A DNA stretch of 10,241 nucleotides from Auriscalpium vulgare (GCA_019915015.1 JAHBBC010000094.1:1-10241); one strand, 5' to 3'. Positions 1-6,950 are shown, counted from the first letter of the stretch. Program-made: numbers and translations. The notes: generated by a model not told the origin, from the sequence alone.

Positions 1-896
1 TGGTGTGAAATGGCCAGTGCACGCATGGCAGTACAATTACTCTTAATCGTTGGGAGGGAGGAGGGCAGGTATTGTCTTGATTTGAAGATAGACTGAATTA
101 CAGATTATCAACAAAGGTGTTGTGTCAGCCATAAGGTAGATGTTGTTTGGGTTAACACGTGTCTTGTCTGGAAGAACAAGTTTGTTATGTCCTTCTTACC
201 CAGATCTTCTTCCCCTTTGTGGAATCAGTGAGGATATTCTCAATACACGAAAGGGGTAAGAGTCTGGGACAGTTTTGGCATTGAGCACACTGTAGTTGTT
301 CACCTCCTGTGGGAGGGTGGTGAAGTCTGCCTTCAGGATGATAAAGGCGGGCAACACCTAGGGACTCAACAAGGGGGCAAATCCTCCCCGTGGCCACACG
401 CTAGTTGAGGAGGGTGTACCATGCTTTGCAGTCCTTGCAAGGACAGCTGTATGATTGTGTTGCAATTTTCTGCATAGCATCCTTGAGTCAGATGCGGTGA
501 TAGAGGGCCAAGATTCAAGGGCTATGCATTGCATTTGGTGGACTGCTCTAGATGCTTGGGTGAGTTGGGTGAGCCATGCGGTAATGTGGCTGGCTGCGTG
601 CGGACAGGTGATGCAACTGCATAGGGATGCTAGGGCAAAGCTGTGGTATTGACTGCGAGTGTGTGCCAGCTTGTCTAAATATATAGCGAGTTGGTGCGAC
701 CTTGGGCAAATATTGCAAGACTGTGGCAAACGTCATTTGACAATGTGCAAGTGTGAGCGAGCGTCAGGCAAACTGCATGGAGCTACTGTGCAAACAGCTA
801 CAGAGCTAGCTGTCGTGTGAGTGAGTGAGTGAAAGTGATAGCATTGGGGATACCTGGTGAAGATAGGAGCTGCTGCATAAGCGCCGCAGTGCATCA
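1..896. other. Non-coding repeat-derived DNA, no gene seen
   Basis: No open reading frame here has the look of a protein, and none is backed by plausible splice sites or a recognisable motif. The first 60 bases belong to a direct repeat described separately. The only simple repeat is a short (GTGA)4 run at about 816-832. The G-rich stretch at 52-69 contains three runs of three G. The remainder is mixed-composition DNA without a feature I can name. Confidence 0.6.
3..60 (+). repeat. Direct repeat, copy 1 (partner at 3022-3073)
   Basis: The stretch reading GTGTGAAATGGCCAGTGC... and continuing through ATGGCAGTACAATTACTC to TTAATC is found again at 3022-3073 in the same orientation with only a few substitutions. 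Both copies then run into a G-rich tract. The copies sit about 3.02 kb apart. They may be two members of a dispersed family, or the ends of a duplicated or inserted segment. Sequence left of copy 1 lies outside the window, so the repeat may be longer than shown. Confidence 0.8.
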
Positions 897-1140
897 AGAG
901 ACTTCAGTTCCGTGGGCACCCTCCGGGCCCACCTGGTATACTCCGCGGGGACCCTGCGAAGTCCCACATGCACCCCGCAGGCGCAGACCCGCCCAGTCAT
1001 TGCTGGAGCGGCTGGAGCTCGTGCACAGCGCATGAGACGCCGCGAGGCCCTTGCGGGAGCCGCCAGGACCGTGTGTGGCGGGAGCTCAGCAGCACCGTCG
1101 ATGCAGCCGCCGTCCACCCACGCAGGGGCCCTGCGCAACC
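897..1140 (+). repeat. GC-rich inverted repeat, left arm
   Basis: This roughly 245-bp GC-rich arm matches the reverse complement of 2610-2862. Shared landmarks in order are CCCTCCGGGCCCAC, ACTCCGCGGGGA, a 20-base run around CATTGCTGGAGCGGCTGGAG (perfectly shared), CGCGAGG and a CCTGCGCA-type end. Identity falls towards the inner side, where small gaps are needed. Unrelated frames read through it on both strands, which reflects the high GC content, not coding. Confidence 0.85.
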
Positions 1141-1179
1141 AACAGAACCCCCGCCGCAGGAGTCGAGCGGCACTCACCA

Positions 1180-1800
1180 TTGCTCTCCCGAGGGACTCCG
1201 CCAGGACCGGGCGGACTCTGCCCCAGGCTGCCCGCCACTGCTGTCACCGCCGTCATTGGCACCCCGCGCACGTCCCTCAAAGCGCGCCCCTACTTGTTGC
1301 CCTTGCCGCGCCTCCGTGGCCCTTGTAGCGTGCCGTGACCCCGTCATCGTGTGCCCCACCCGGCCTATCAACGGGCCCGCCTGGTCCACGTCCGTGCCCC
1401 TTGTTGCCATCGTTGTGCGCCAGGACTGGGCGGATACCGCCCGGTCTGCGCGCCGCTCGGGTGCTGCCGCCACGGCATTGGCGGCCGCCGTTGGTGCTCC
1501 GCCTGGTTGACGCGCACACCCCTCGTCACCCGCAGCGCGCGCACCCTATCGCTGCCGCCATGCGCCCGTCGGCGCCGTTGTCGTCCACCCCTCGTTGCAG
1601 TCGTCGCCCGTGCCCCTCGCCGCCGCATGACCCTGTCGCCGTCGTGGTCTGCCCCTGCTCCTTGCCTGTGTTGCGTGCCATTCTGCGCCCTGCACGTCGC
1701 CCTTGCTGTGCGCTGCTCCTCGTTGTTGCTCTCATTGTACGCCCCTGGCGGTTGTCTTGGTCGTGCACCCTGTCGTTGCGCGCCTTTAACATCCTCGTTG
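1180..1800. repeat. A-poor, C/T-rich region with a degenerate internal direct repeat
   Basis: The plus strand is strikingly poor in A and rich in C, G and T. An internal direct repeat is visible: CGCCAGGACCGGGCGGA at about 1199 recurs as CGCCAGGACTGGGCGGA at about 1418, with weaker similarity (CTGCCGCC/CATTGGC words) for another 50 bases or so. Long open frames exist on both strands because stop codons need A or T, but their translations are Arg/Pro/Cys/Ala-rich and lack domain character. I do not call a gene here. Confidence 0.55.
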
Positions 1801-2183
1801 TTGGCAATTTGTCACATAGCTGAGCTGGGCACTGGTAGTGTGAGGGGGAGGCGCAAGGGTGGGGGGAAGGCGCAGGGGTTGGCAGCAGGTGGAGGCATGT
1901 GGTACAAGTCCGCTGCGTTGAACAGAGCCGCACAGTCACACGGTCATGTGTGTTTGTTGATTGCCCGTCATGGGAATCAGCCTTTGGCTACAGGAGGCTA
2001 CAGCTTACAGTTTGTCAGATTCTCTCCCTCCGTCACTCGCCCTCCTGCGTCGCTTCCGCATCCTCATGCCCCCCTGACAATCGTGATTTTTGCGCAGTCT
2101 TGTATGGCGCCACACCAGGTGCCTCCTGGCTGTGCAGCGAGGACGATACACATGGGCGCGCAGTGTGACAAGGATGACACACA
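1801..2183. other. Gene-free stretch with a G-rich tract
   Basis: A G-rich stretch at 1844-1878 carries runs of 5, 3, 6 and 4 G, with two of the gaps about 8 nt long. It is therefore only a loose quadruplex candidate. Otherwise this is mixed-composition DNA in which I recognise no gene, RNA or repeat. Confidence 0.4.
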
Positions 2184-2240
2184 GTGAACACAACAAAGAC
2201 GATGAGCACGACATGTGGGAACACTCAGCTAATACGACGA

Positions 2241-2266
2241 GGGCGAGGGCGAGGAGGGCGAGAGGG
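2241..2266 (+). other. Potential G-quadruplex motif
   Basis: Four GGG runs at 2241-2243, 2247-2249, 2256-2258 and 2264-2266 are separated by loops of 3, 6 and 5 nt. This satisfies the usual G3N1-7 quadruplex rule on the plus strand. It is a sequence-pattern call only; the tract may simply be a degenerate GAGGGC short repeat. Confidence 0.5.
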
Positions 2267-2309
2267 CGATGTGCAGGGGCGCACATTGGGACAACGAGCA
2301 GAGATTTGC

Positions 2310-2560
2310 GTGGAGGGTGACTGCACCCGTCTCTCGAGGCGAAAACCAGGTACGCCGCCTCCCATCCCACCCCACACCCTCTACTGACCCCTGGCAGACT
2401 CCTCGCCAACACGCAGCTTCTTGACGTTCAAGTTCTCCGCGCTCAAGTCTGACAGTGTTCCCACCGCGATGCTCGAGACTTTCGTCTCTGACAAGCGCAT
2501 CCCGGGCACTGCTTCGCGCCCGAGCTCACCGCTGCCCAACGCCCATGCCGGACATTCTGC
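2310..2560 (+). other. Possible exon-intron-exon fragment, unidentified
   Basis: An intron-like block at 2350-2397 (48 nt) has donor GTACGC, an internal CTGAC branch-like word and acceptor GGCAG, matching the size and form of the introns in the Harbinger genes. Removing it keeps one frame open, joining a reading ending ...RLSRRKP to one beginning DSSPTRSFLTFKFSALKSDS. I do not recognise this peptide. The downstream frame runs straight into the inverted-repeat arm at 2610, so if genuine it is a fragment, such as a gene piece carried in a mobile element. Chance is a serious alternative in GC-rich DNA. Confidence 0.15.
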
Positions 2561-2609
2561 TTGCGTCGCCGTGCCCCGCTCTGCCGCCAAAGCGCGGCTC
2601 GTTGTGCGC

Positions 2610-2862
2610 TCAACGCATGGCACGCAGGGTCCTTGCGGGTGCGCAGGGTCCCCGCGGGGTGCAGGCGGCGGCAGCGTGGACGGTGTTTGGCCTGTCAGCT
2701 CCCGCGAGGACCTCGCGACATCTCGTGCGCTGCGCGCGAGCTCCAGCCGCTCCAGCAATGGCTGGGTGCACCTGAGCCCGCGGGGTGCATGGCGTGCGGG
2801 ACTCCGCAGGTTCCCCGCGGAGTACACCGAGTGGGCCCGGAGGGTCCCTCACGGAATTGAAG
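2610..2862 (-). repeat. GC-rich inverted repeat, right arm
   Basis: This is the reverse-complement partner of 897-1140, with about 1.47 kb between the arms. The inner part of this arm holds two closely spaced CGCAGGGTCC words (about 2623 and 2641). Related CCTGCG words occur in the left arm (about 951 and 1128), so the arm itself has a short-period internal repeat. The pair could be two insertions of one repeat in opposite orientation, or the long terminal inverted repeats of one decayed element. I see no clean target-site duplication at the outer edges. Confidence 0.85.
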
Positions 2863-2968
2863 TAGTACGTGCATCAGAATTGTGTAAATGGTAGCCACCC
2901 ACGTAGGAGGCATATCACTATGTTCGAAGCATATCAGCGGAGCAAGGTGTATCAACATACCACTTTGC

Positions 2969-3013
2969 ATATTGCTCACATAATCAAATGATCTGAACAC
3001 AGGTGAGCAATAT
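2969..3013. repeat. Short perfect palindrome (11-bp arms)
   Basis: ATATTGCTCAC at 2969-2979 and GTGAGCAATAT at 3003-3013 are perfect reverse complements with a 23-nt spacer. The element lies immediately before copy 2 of the direct repeat. It could form a small hairpin; nothing shows a function. Confidence 0.6.
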
Positions 3014-3021
3014 AAAACTTG

Positions 3022-3073
3022 GTGGGAAATGGCCAGCGCAAGCATGGCAGTACAATTACTCTTAATCATTTAG
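3022..3073 (+). repeat. Direct repeat, copy 2 (partner at 3-60)
   Basis: This copy reads GTGGGAAATGGCCAGCGC and on through ATGGCAGTACAATTACTC to TTAATC, near-identical to the start of the window. It is followed at 3073-3092 by G runs of 5, 6 and 4. Similarity stops soon after the G-rich tract, so the shared unit ends there. The text to its left, around 2930-3010, also resembles sequence at 3797-3900 (for example GATCTGAACACAG against GATCTGGACACAG), so several members of one repeat family are interleaved here. Confidence 0.8.
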
Positions 3074-3159
3074 GGGGCAGGGGGGAGAGGGGCTTGGCCA
3101 TTAAATATACCCAAGCAAAATTGCTGACAGTTTAGGCTTGGGGATTGTCTCTATCATTG

Positions 3160-3813
3160 GGTGGTAGCTCAACGTCCTGCATGCTCCGATGCACTAGGTG
3201 GTCGGAGGTGAGTGTTGCAATGTTGTGACGTTGTGATCATTCTTCCGGTAAGAATGCTCCGGAATGGTGGTCAGATTCCTGAGGCAATAATCGGGACGCT
3301 AATGAAAATACAAAACAATCAGGATCAGAATGATGCAGTGCGAGTACAAGAACTGAGGTGGACAATGGTGCGACTGCAGAGGAATACAGATGTCACAGTA
3401 ACTGGAGTGACATTGTGCACACATTCTGATGACAATCTCAACAGTAAACATGTCTGATGGCATTCTGACGAGTTGTGACAGCTGTGGGAGATGTTGTGCT
3501 TGAGGTTGCGTGGTGGCCATTGGAATGATGAGAGCAGGTTGGACGACTATGTGCAGGTCGTGCCACTGGGTTGATGGTTCAAGGGTGCTGTCCAAGGTGC
3601 ACTTTTGATCATGAAATGTTTTGCAAGACTGCAATGGTGAGAACTCTGGCTCCTACCTTGCAAACATTCGGAAAGACTACTTGAATGGTCTGAACGCTGC
3701 TGTTGCTGTGAAACACCTTAATTTCCGAAATTATTACGTGGCTGTCGACTTGACAAAAGGGCAAAAATTCCCCAATGATCGCCTGGCAGCATGTAACAAG
3801 GCGTATCAACCTA
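3160..3813 (+). repeat. Diverged direct repeat, copy A
   Basis: Copy A aligns with 5328-5961 across its whole length. Shared landmarks are CTCCGATG, GTGAGTGTTGC/GTAAGTGTTGC, TGTCTGATGG, GACAGCTGTGGGAGATG, TGTGCTTGAGG, GGTGTCCAAGG-type text, GTCGACTTGA and the closing GCCTNGCAGCATG...CAAGG. Many differences are C in copy B against T in copy A (or G against A), often at CpG, so copy A looks like the older, deaminated one. Frames crossing it are short and do not resemble known proteins; it is probably part of a non-autonomous element. Confidence 0.75.
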
Positions 3814-3930
3814 TTGCTTAGCCCTATCATGTATTATATATATGATATCCTACAAAGAGTGAGCACTTGTAACCATTAAGATGATCTGGACACAGATGGT
3901 AGAGATGTATTGGCTATGTTTTCTCAACTC
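3814..3930. other. AT-rich spacer between copy A and the long inverted repeat
   Basis: The stretch is AT-rich, with the imperfect palindrome ATCATGTATTATATATATGAT at about 3828. It also contains the GATCTGGACACAG word that is shared with about 2990. No coding or RNA signal is visible. Confidence 0.5.
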
Positions 3931-4110
3931 TATATATTGTGTTTGCATTATTGTGATTTGCAAAATGGATGAGAATCACTGAACAAAAAGAGTTCAAAGG
4001 TCCTCGACCCGTTGGCTGTGGCCACCGGGTGCCGCGGCTCCGCTCTTGACTCTGACACTTACATATAGCCGCCGCACTCTCGCTGCTGCTTCCCACAACA
4101 TGTGACGTGT
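3931..4110 (+). repeat. Long inverted repeat, left arm (about 180 bp)
   Basis: This arm matches the reverse complement of 6301-6478 from an AT-rich outer edge to the inner TGTGACGTGT. Conserved blocks are TTGTGATTTGCAAAATGG, AAAGAGTTC, AGGTCCTCGACC, the CGCTCTTGACTC word and GCTTCCCACAACATGTGACGTGT. Small gaps and scattered substitutions separate the arms. Arms of this length around a 2.5-kb body without a transposase are typical of non-autonomous DNA transposons with long terminal inverted repeats, such as some Mutator-like elements. The family is not identifiable from what I can see. Confidence 0.85.
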
Positions 4111-5327
4111 TGATGGGCACCCACAGGTAGTAGGGTGGTAAATGTGTGTGATACCAGATACCTAGAGCGCTGAGGAGGGTACCGTGATGATGTGTGTGTG
4201 CGAGTGGGTTTCAGGGTCCCGAAGATGATCGGATGTGTGTCTCCGACGTGGTGCGCAGGAGGTGTGTGCGGTCGGAAAGGTGGATCAGAGTGCACAAACG
4301 GTCGGAGAACTGTGCCGACGAGGGTCCGGAGGTGAGGACACGTGGTGCGAGTGACTGTGAGAAACTGGACGCGGTGCGTACAACCGTCGACAAAGGTGTG
4401 CAGAGTGTGGCTCTAATGCGTGATGCGCGACGGTGTTGCGAGGTGATCGAAACAACAACGAGGGGTGCGGGCAACAACGCTGAACTGTTGCGATTGTGCG
4501 AACGGTCGGATGAGTAGAGGCACAGGTCGGAATGTCGGATCAAGTGGTGGGAGTAAGTGCGATCGAGGGTGCAACCGCGACAGGACAAATGGAAGCGAGG
4601 CTGGGATCTCTCATGTCCCAAGACGGTAGGAGCAACGATGAGTCATGCAGGCAATGACGCAGAATCGTGTGGATGGTCAGAGGAGCGGGGGTGATGGGCG
4701 GAAGATAGGCCCGGGGATGAGTGGTGCAAGTACACCGATTCATGTTGCGATCGCTGCGGGATGAGCGGAACACAATTGTGATCTCCGATGTCACAAGACA
4801 CTCGGAGCGATGAAGTGCGAGGGCAACAGCAGATGCAATGATGATGGAATAAGATGAGAGGGAGGAGAACAATGAGCTGAGTGCGTGAGACGACGACGAA
4901 GACAAAGGCAAAGGCAAAGGTGACAGAGCTTGCCTCGAGCTAACTATACAATAGAGACGGAGATGCTGTGCTCCAAATGAGATCTGAACCATGGGGGGGA
5001 ACCGAATCTGTATTGCAGTATGGATGCGACCGCTATTTATATGTTTCGACTGCTGCAGTACAAGTCCGATCAAGAATGAAGTCGGAATAAAGGAAAATGG
5101 TCGGAACAAAAGCAAACGATGGTGTGCAAGTTGCACATGGTACAGACAATGGAGGAGAGTCAAGAGGCTGTATAGAACAATGTAGAGCAAGTGATCAGCG
5201 CTTATCAGGAGGACAGTGCAAGCACATGGAAAACAATCTGCGCTATCAAGGAGTGCGGGAGAGACATCCTACAGAGTCGAACAAGACATTACGACTAGAA
5301 ATAGAGACAATGGAGGTGTGGCTGGCG
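4111..5327. other. Gene-free body of the long-TIR element
   Basis: This stretch is filled with degenerate, purine-rich plus-strand sequence in which GGTCGGA-type words and TGTTGCGAT-type words recur (for example about 4485 and 4744, and again at 5370 in copy B). Minus-strand frames of up to 216 codons cross it, but their translations are Ser/Leu/His/Arg-rich and repetitive because the DNA is repetitive. I therefore do not call genes. A small CAAAGG triplet repeat lies at 4903-4920. Confidence 0.6.
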
Positions 5328-5881
5328 AGTGGTAGAATACACTCCGATGTGTGAGGGGGCTGCAGGTAAGTGTTGCGATTTTGCGACTCGTCGAATGGTC
5401 GGAAGAATGCTCTGGTATTGCGTGTGCAATGGTCAGAGCGGTGGAGGGATAATCGGAGTGCTGGTCCGACCGCAGAACGATCGGGATCGAATATATGTAG
5501 CGCGAACTTGAGCACTGAGCTGGACAATGGTTGGAGGACAATGGCGCAACTGTGGGGTACTCGGAAGTCGCAGAGACGTCGGAGAGACGTGGCGCACGTG
5601 CTGAAACAACGATCCCAAGAATCAAAATGTCTGATGGAATTCCGGTGCGTTATGACAGCTGTGGGAGATGCTGTGCTTGAGGTCGTGTGGCGGCAGTTGG
5701 AACAATGAGCAAGTGGTTGGATGACTGCGTGTGCTGTGTGCAACGGTGTTGCTGGCGCGAGTGTGGTGTCCAAGGTATGATTCCGATCGCGTGACTGCTC
5801 TGCAAGAGTCCAATCTTGCGAGCGGTCGGAAGAACTAATCGGGTGGTCGGAGCACTGCTGTGCGATGCTGCGATCTTCGGA
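4229..5881. repeat. Array of dispersed GGTCGGA / TCGGA words
   Basis: I count 22 occurrences of TCGGA or its complement TCCGA, starting at 4229, 4242, 4272, 4302, 4506, 4527, 4535, 4784, 4802, 5065, 5082, 5101, 5343, 5399, 5453, 5465, 5561, 5579, 5782, 5826, 5847 and 5877. About 3 would be expected by chance in 1.65 kb on two strands. Nine extend to GGTCGGA or its complement, where about 0.2 would be expected. Spacing is irregular and both orientations occur. Such clustered short words are known as subterminal transposase-binding sites in some DNA transposons (CACTA, Mutator); that role here is an inference. Confidence 0.7.
4903..4920 (+). repeat. CAAAGG tandem repeat (3 units)
   Basis: Three perfect tandem copies of CAAAGG follow a (GAC)-like run at about 4890-4902. 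This is a minor simple repeat. Confidence 0.8.
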
Positions 5882-5961
5882 ATTGTGTGTCTGTCGACTT
5901 GATGAAGGTGTGAAAATTCTGTAATGATTGCCTCGCAGCATGGAGCAAGGTGTATCAGCGT
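5328..5961 (+). repeat. Diverged direct repeat, copy B
   Basis: Copy B is the partner of copy A (3160-3813), offset by roughly 2.17 kb. It keeps many CpG and TCGGA words that have changed in copy A: GGTCGGAGC here aligns with GGTCTGAAC in A, and TTCCGGTGCG aligns with TTCTGACGAG. It is therefore the better-preserved copy. It lies inside the long inverted repeats whereas copy A lies outside. A 246-codon frame on the minus strand spans it, but that reading is dominated by repeated SSDRS/CSDH-like text produced by the GGTCGGA words and is not credible as a gene. Confidence 0.75.
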
Positions 5962-5971
5962 CGTCACCATT

Positions 5972-6052
5972 GTGCTGACGCACCACACGACGTCGACAAT
6001 GTGTGTCTTGGCTTCCACTACGCCTATGGAGGCGGTTCCGGGCTCAATCGAG
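5972..6052 (+). repeat. Nested inverted repeat, left arm (81 bp)
   Basis: This arm matches the reverse complement of 6210-6290, sharing GTGCTGACG, CGACAATGTGT/CGACAACGTGT, GGAGGCGGTTC and GGGCTCAATCGAG. The two arms enclose a 157-nt AT-rich loop. The right arm abuts the long inverted repeat at 6301, so arm and terminal repeat together make a large fold-back at the right end of the element. Confidence 0.85.
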
Positions 6053-6209
6053 GGCTTGGATGTCATGTATTTCTATGATGCCCAAGAGTTTTATCTGATG
6101 CTGTATTTCATGGCAAAAGAGTTATATTTCATTTTCACATGTATGTAATTTCTATCCACAGTAGCACCATAGGATTGCATGTATATGTGAATCAGTCATG
6201 ATAGGATAT
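6053..6209. other. AT-rich loop between nested inverted arms
   Basis: The loop is AT-rich with an internal near-repeat (AAGAGTTTTAT... and AAGAGTTATAT...). It encodes only a short Phe/Tyr-rich reading that I do not consider a gene. Confidence 0.5.
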
Positions 6210-6290
6210 CTCGATTGAGCCCAGAACCGCCTCCACAGGCGCAGTAGAAGCTGAGATACACGTTGTCGATGTCGCGTGGCACGTCAGCAC
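6210..6290 (-). repeat. Nested inverted repeat, right arm (81 bp)
   Basis: This is the reverse-complement partner of 5972-6052. It begins CTCGATTGAGCCC and ends CGTCAGCAC, about ten bases from the inner edge of the long inverted repeat. Confidence 0.85.
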
Positions 6291-6300
6291 GACAGCGACA

Positions 6301-6478
6301 ACACGTCACATGTTGTGGGAAGCAGCGGTGATGTGTAAGCGTTGGAGTCAAGAGCGAAGCCACGGCACCTGTGGCGCCGCAGGCCACAGGTCGAGGACCT
6401 CTGAACTCTTTTTTTTTCTCAGGAATTCTCCTCCATTTTGCAAATCACAATCATTGTAGCTTTATATATATATATATA
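6301..6478 (-). repeat. Long inverted repeat, right arm (about 178 bp)
   Basis: This is the partner of 3931-4110. Its outer edge runs into a TA dinucleotide tract (about 6463-6479), and a T9 run at 6410-6418 replaces a mixed sequence of the left arm. The arm end cannot be placed to the base because of the TA tract. Confidence 0.85.
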
Positions 6479-6599
6479 TTGTCCCAAAGTACCAAAGAAG
6501 GGGAAAGAAATTGATGCAAAGAGCAAACTGTCTTGTAGGGCAGGAGAAGATAGAAGGTCAACAACTACTGCACATATCCTATAAAGCTAAATGGCCTTG
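6479..6599. other. Spacer before the Pol III unit
   Basis: This is purine-rich unique-looking DNA with no gene signal. A TATAAAGCTAA word at 6580-6590 lies just upstream of the Pol III A box and recurs as TATAAAGCCAA at 6630-6640 inside the unit. Confidence 0.5.
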
Positions 6600-6678
6600 T
6601 AGTGTAGTGGTGAATACTATTGGTTGATATATAAAGCCAAGAGGTTGTAGGTTCAATTCCCCCTCTGTGCGACTTTTT
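6592..6678 (+). ncRNA. tRNA-like RNA polymerase III unit (SINE head or tRNA pseudogene)
   Basis: A perfect A box (TAGTGTAGTGG, 6600-6610) and a perfect B box (GGTTCAATTCC, 6650-6660) are followed by a T5 run at 6674-6678, which is the normal Pol III stop. A stem TTGGTT/AGCCAA around a 9-nt loop sits where an anticodon arm would be. It does not fold as a working tRNA: the 5' end does not pair with the segment after the B box, and the T stem has two mismatches in five. The best reading is a tRNA-derived sequence, either a SINE-like head or a pseudogene, that may still be transcribed. The exact ends are uncertain. Confidence 0.55.
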
Positions 6679-6723
6679 ATTAATATAAATATTCAGCCCG
6701 GGTATTGTAGTAGCCGGGTTTGT

Positions 6724-6783
6724 GCACCATGACGCGTTTAAATATGCACACAGTCGAAAGTGCCGGTTGATGCGTCATGGTGC
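6724..6783. repeat. Perfect 12-bp palindrome
   Basis: GCACCATGACGC (6724-6735) and GCGTCATGGTGC (6772-6783) are perfect reverse complements with a 36-nt spacer. It lies about 95 bp left of the Harbinger element, in otherwise featureless DNA. It could be the remnant ends of a tiny inverted-repeat element or a protein-binding palindrome; nothing decides between them. Confidence 0.6.
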
Positions 6784-6874
6784 GTGTTTGGCCTACCCGT
6801 GGGAAAGTTTTACCTAAAATGGAAACTGTGCAGTATTGTTTGCTGACTCGAGAACAATTGAAATCATGTTCATA

Positions 6875-6877
6875 TTA
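6875..6877 (+). other. Candidate TTA target site of the Harbinger insertion (left)
   Basis: PIF/Harbinger elements duplicate a 3-bp TTA/TAA target. TTA here is directly followed by GGGGAGCTCAGAG, and G-rich tips are common in the family. The matching copy would lie just past the right edge of the window, so the call rests on the left side alone. Confidence 0.45.
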
Positions 6878-6950
6878 GGGGAGCTCAGAGTAGACCGTTT
6901 TCGTTTCCGTTTCGTTTTCAAACGCCTTTCGTTTTCGATTCGGCCCGCGG
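6878..6950 (+). repeat. Harbinger left terminal inverted region with CGTTTTCG words
   Basis: The outer part reads GGGGAGCTCAGAG. It is followed by CGTTTTCG at 6896-6903, CGTTTTCA at 6913-6920 and CGTTTTCG at 6930-6937. The inner part (from 6924) is the block that matches the right end. The repeated CGTTTTCG word, also present inverted at 10225-10232, is a reasonable candidate for a subterminal binding site of the transposase or its partner. Confidence 0.65.

Larger units (their letters stand above)
3931..6482. mobile_element. Putative non-autonomous DNA transposon with long terminal inverted repeats
   Basis: The element is bounded by the 180-bp inverted arms at 3931-4110 and 6301-6478. Its body holds the GGTCGGA array, repeat copy B and a nested inverted pair, but no convincing transposase. 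The 10-mer TATATATTGT occurs directly at 3931-3940 and at 6473-6482, which could be a target-site duplication of the 8-11 bp size made by Mutator-like transposases. It lies in TA-rich simple sequence, however, and the arm tips do not align well just inside it. The family is an inference; the inverted arms are directly visible. Confidence 0.5.

Noticed and set aside
1351..2187. A 278-codon open frame on the plus strand, plus overlapping frames at 968-1510 and 1335-1823.
   Set aside because: They exist because the region is GC-rich and A-poor, so stops are rare in all frames. The translations are Arg/Pro/Cys/Ala-rich, several frames are open at once, and no domain or splice context supports them.
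4540..5190. A 216-codon minus-strand frame with a hydrophobic start, resembling a membrane protein.
   Set aside because: It lies in the repetitive body of a non-autonomous element, is Ser/Leu-rich because the opposite strand is purine-rich, and has no recognisable motif.
4229..5881. Regularly recurring short words that might be read as a CRISPR array or satellite.
   Set aside because: The repeats are only 5-7 bases, irregularly spaced and in both orientations. The genome is eukaryotic by its introns.
5246..5986. A 246-codon minus-strand frame.
   Set aside because: Its text is built from repeated SSDRS/CSDH-like units encoded by the GGTCGGA words, and the homologous copy A does not keep the frame open.
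3931..6482. An LTR retrotransposon interpretation of the long repeats.
   Set aside because: The long arms are inverted, not direct, and there is no reverse transcriptase, integrase or primer-binding site between them.
6592..6678. A functional tRNA gene.
   Set aside because: The acceptor stem does not pair, the T stem has two mismatches and the would-be anticodon loop is 9 nt. Only the promoter boxes are tRNA-like.
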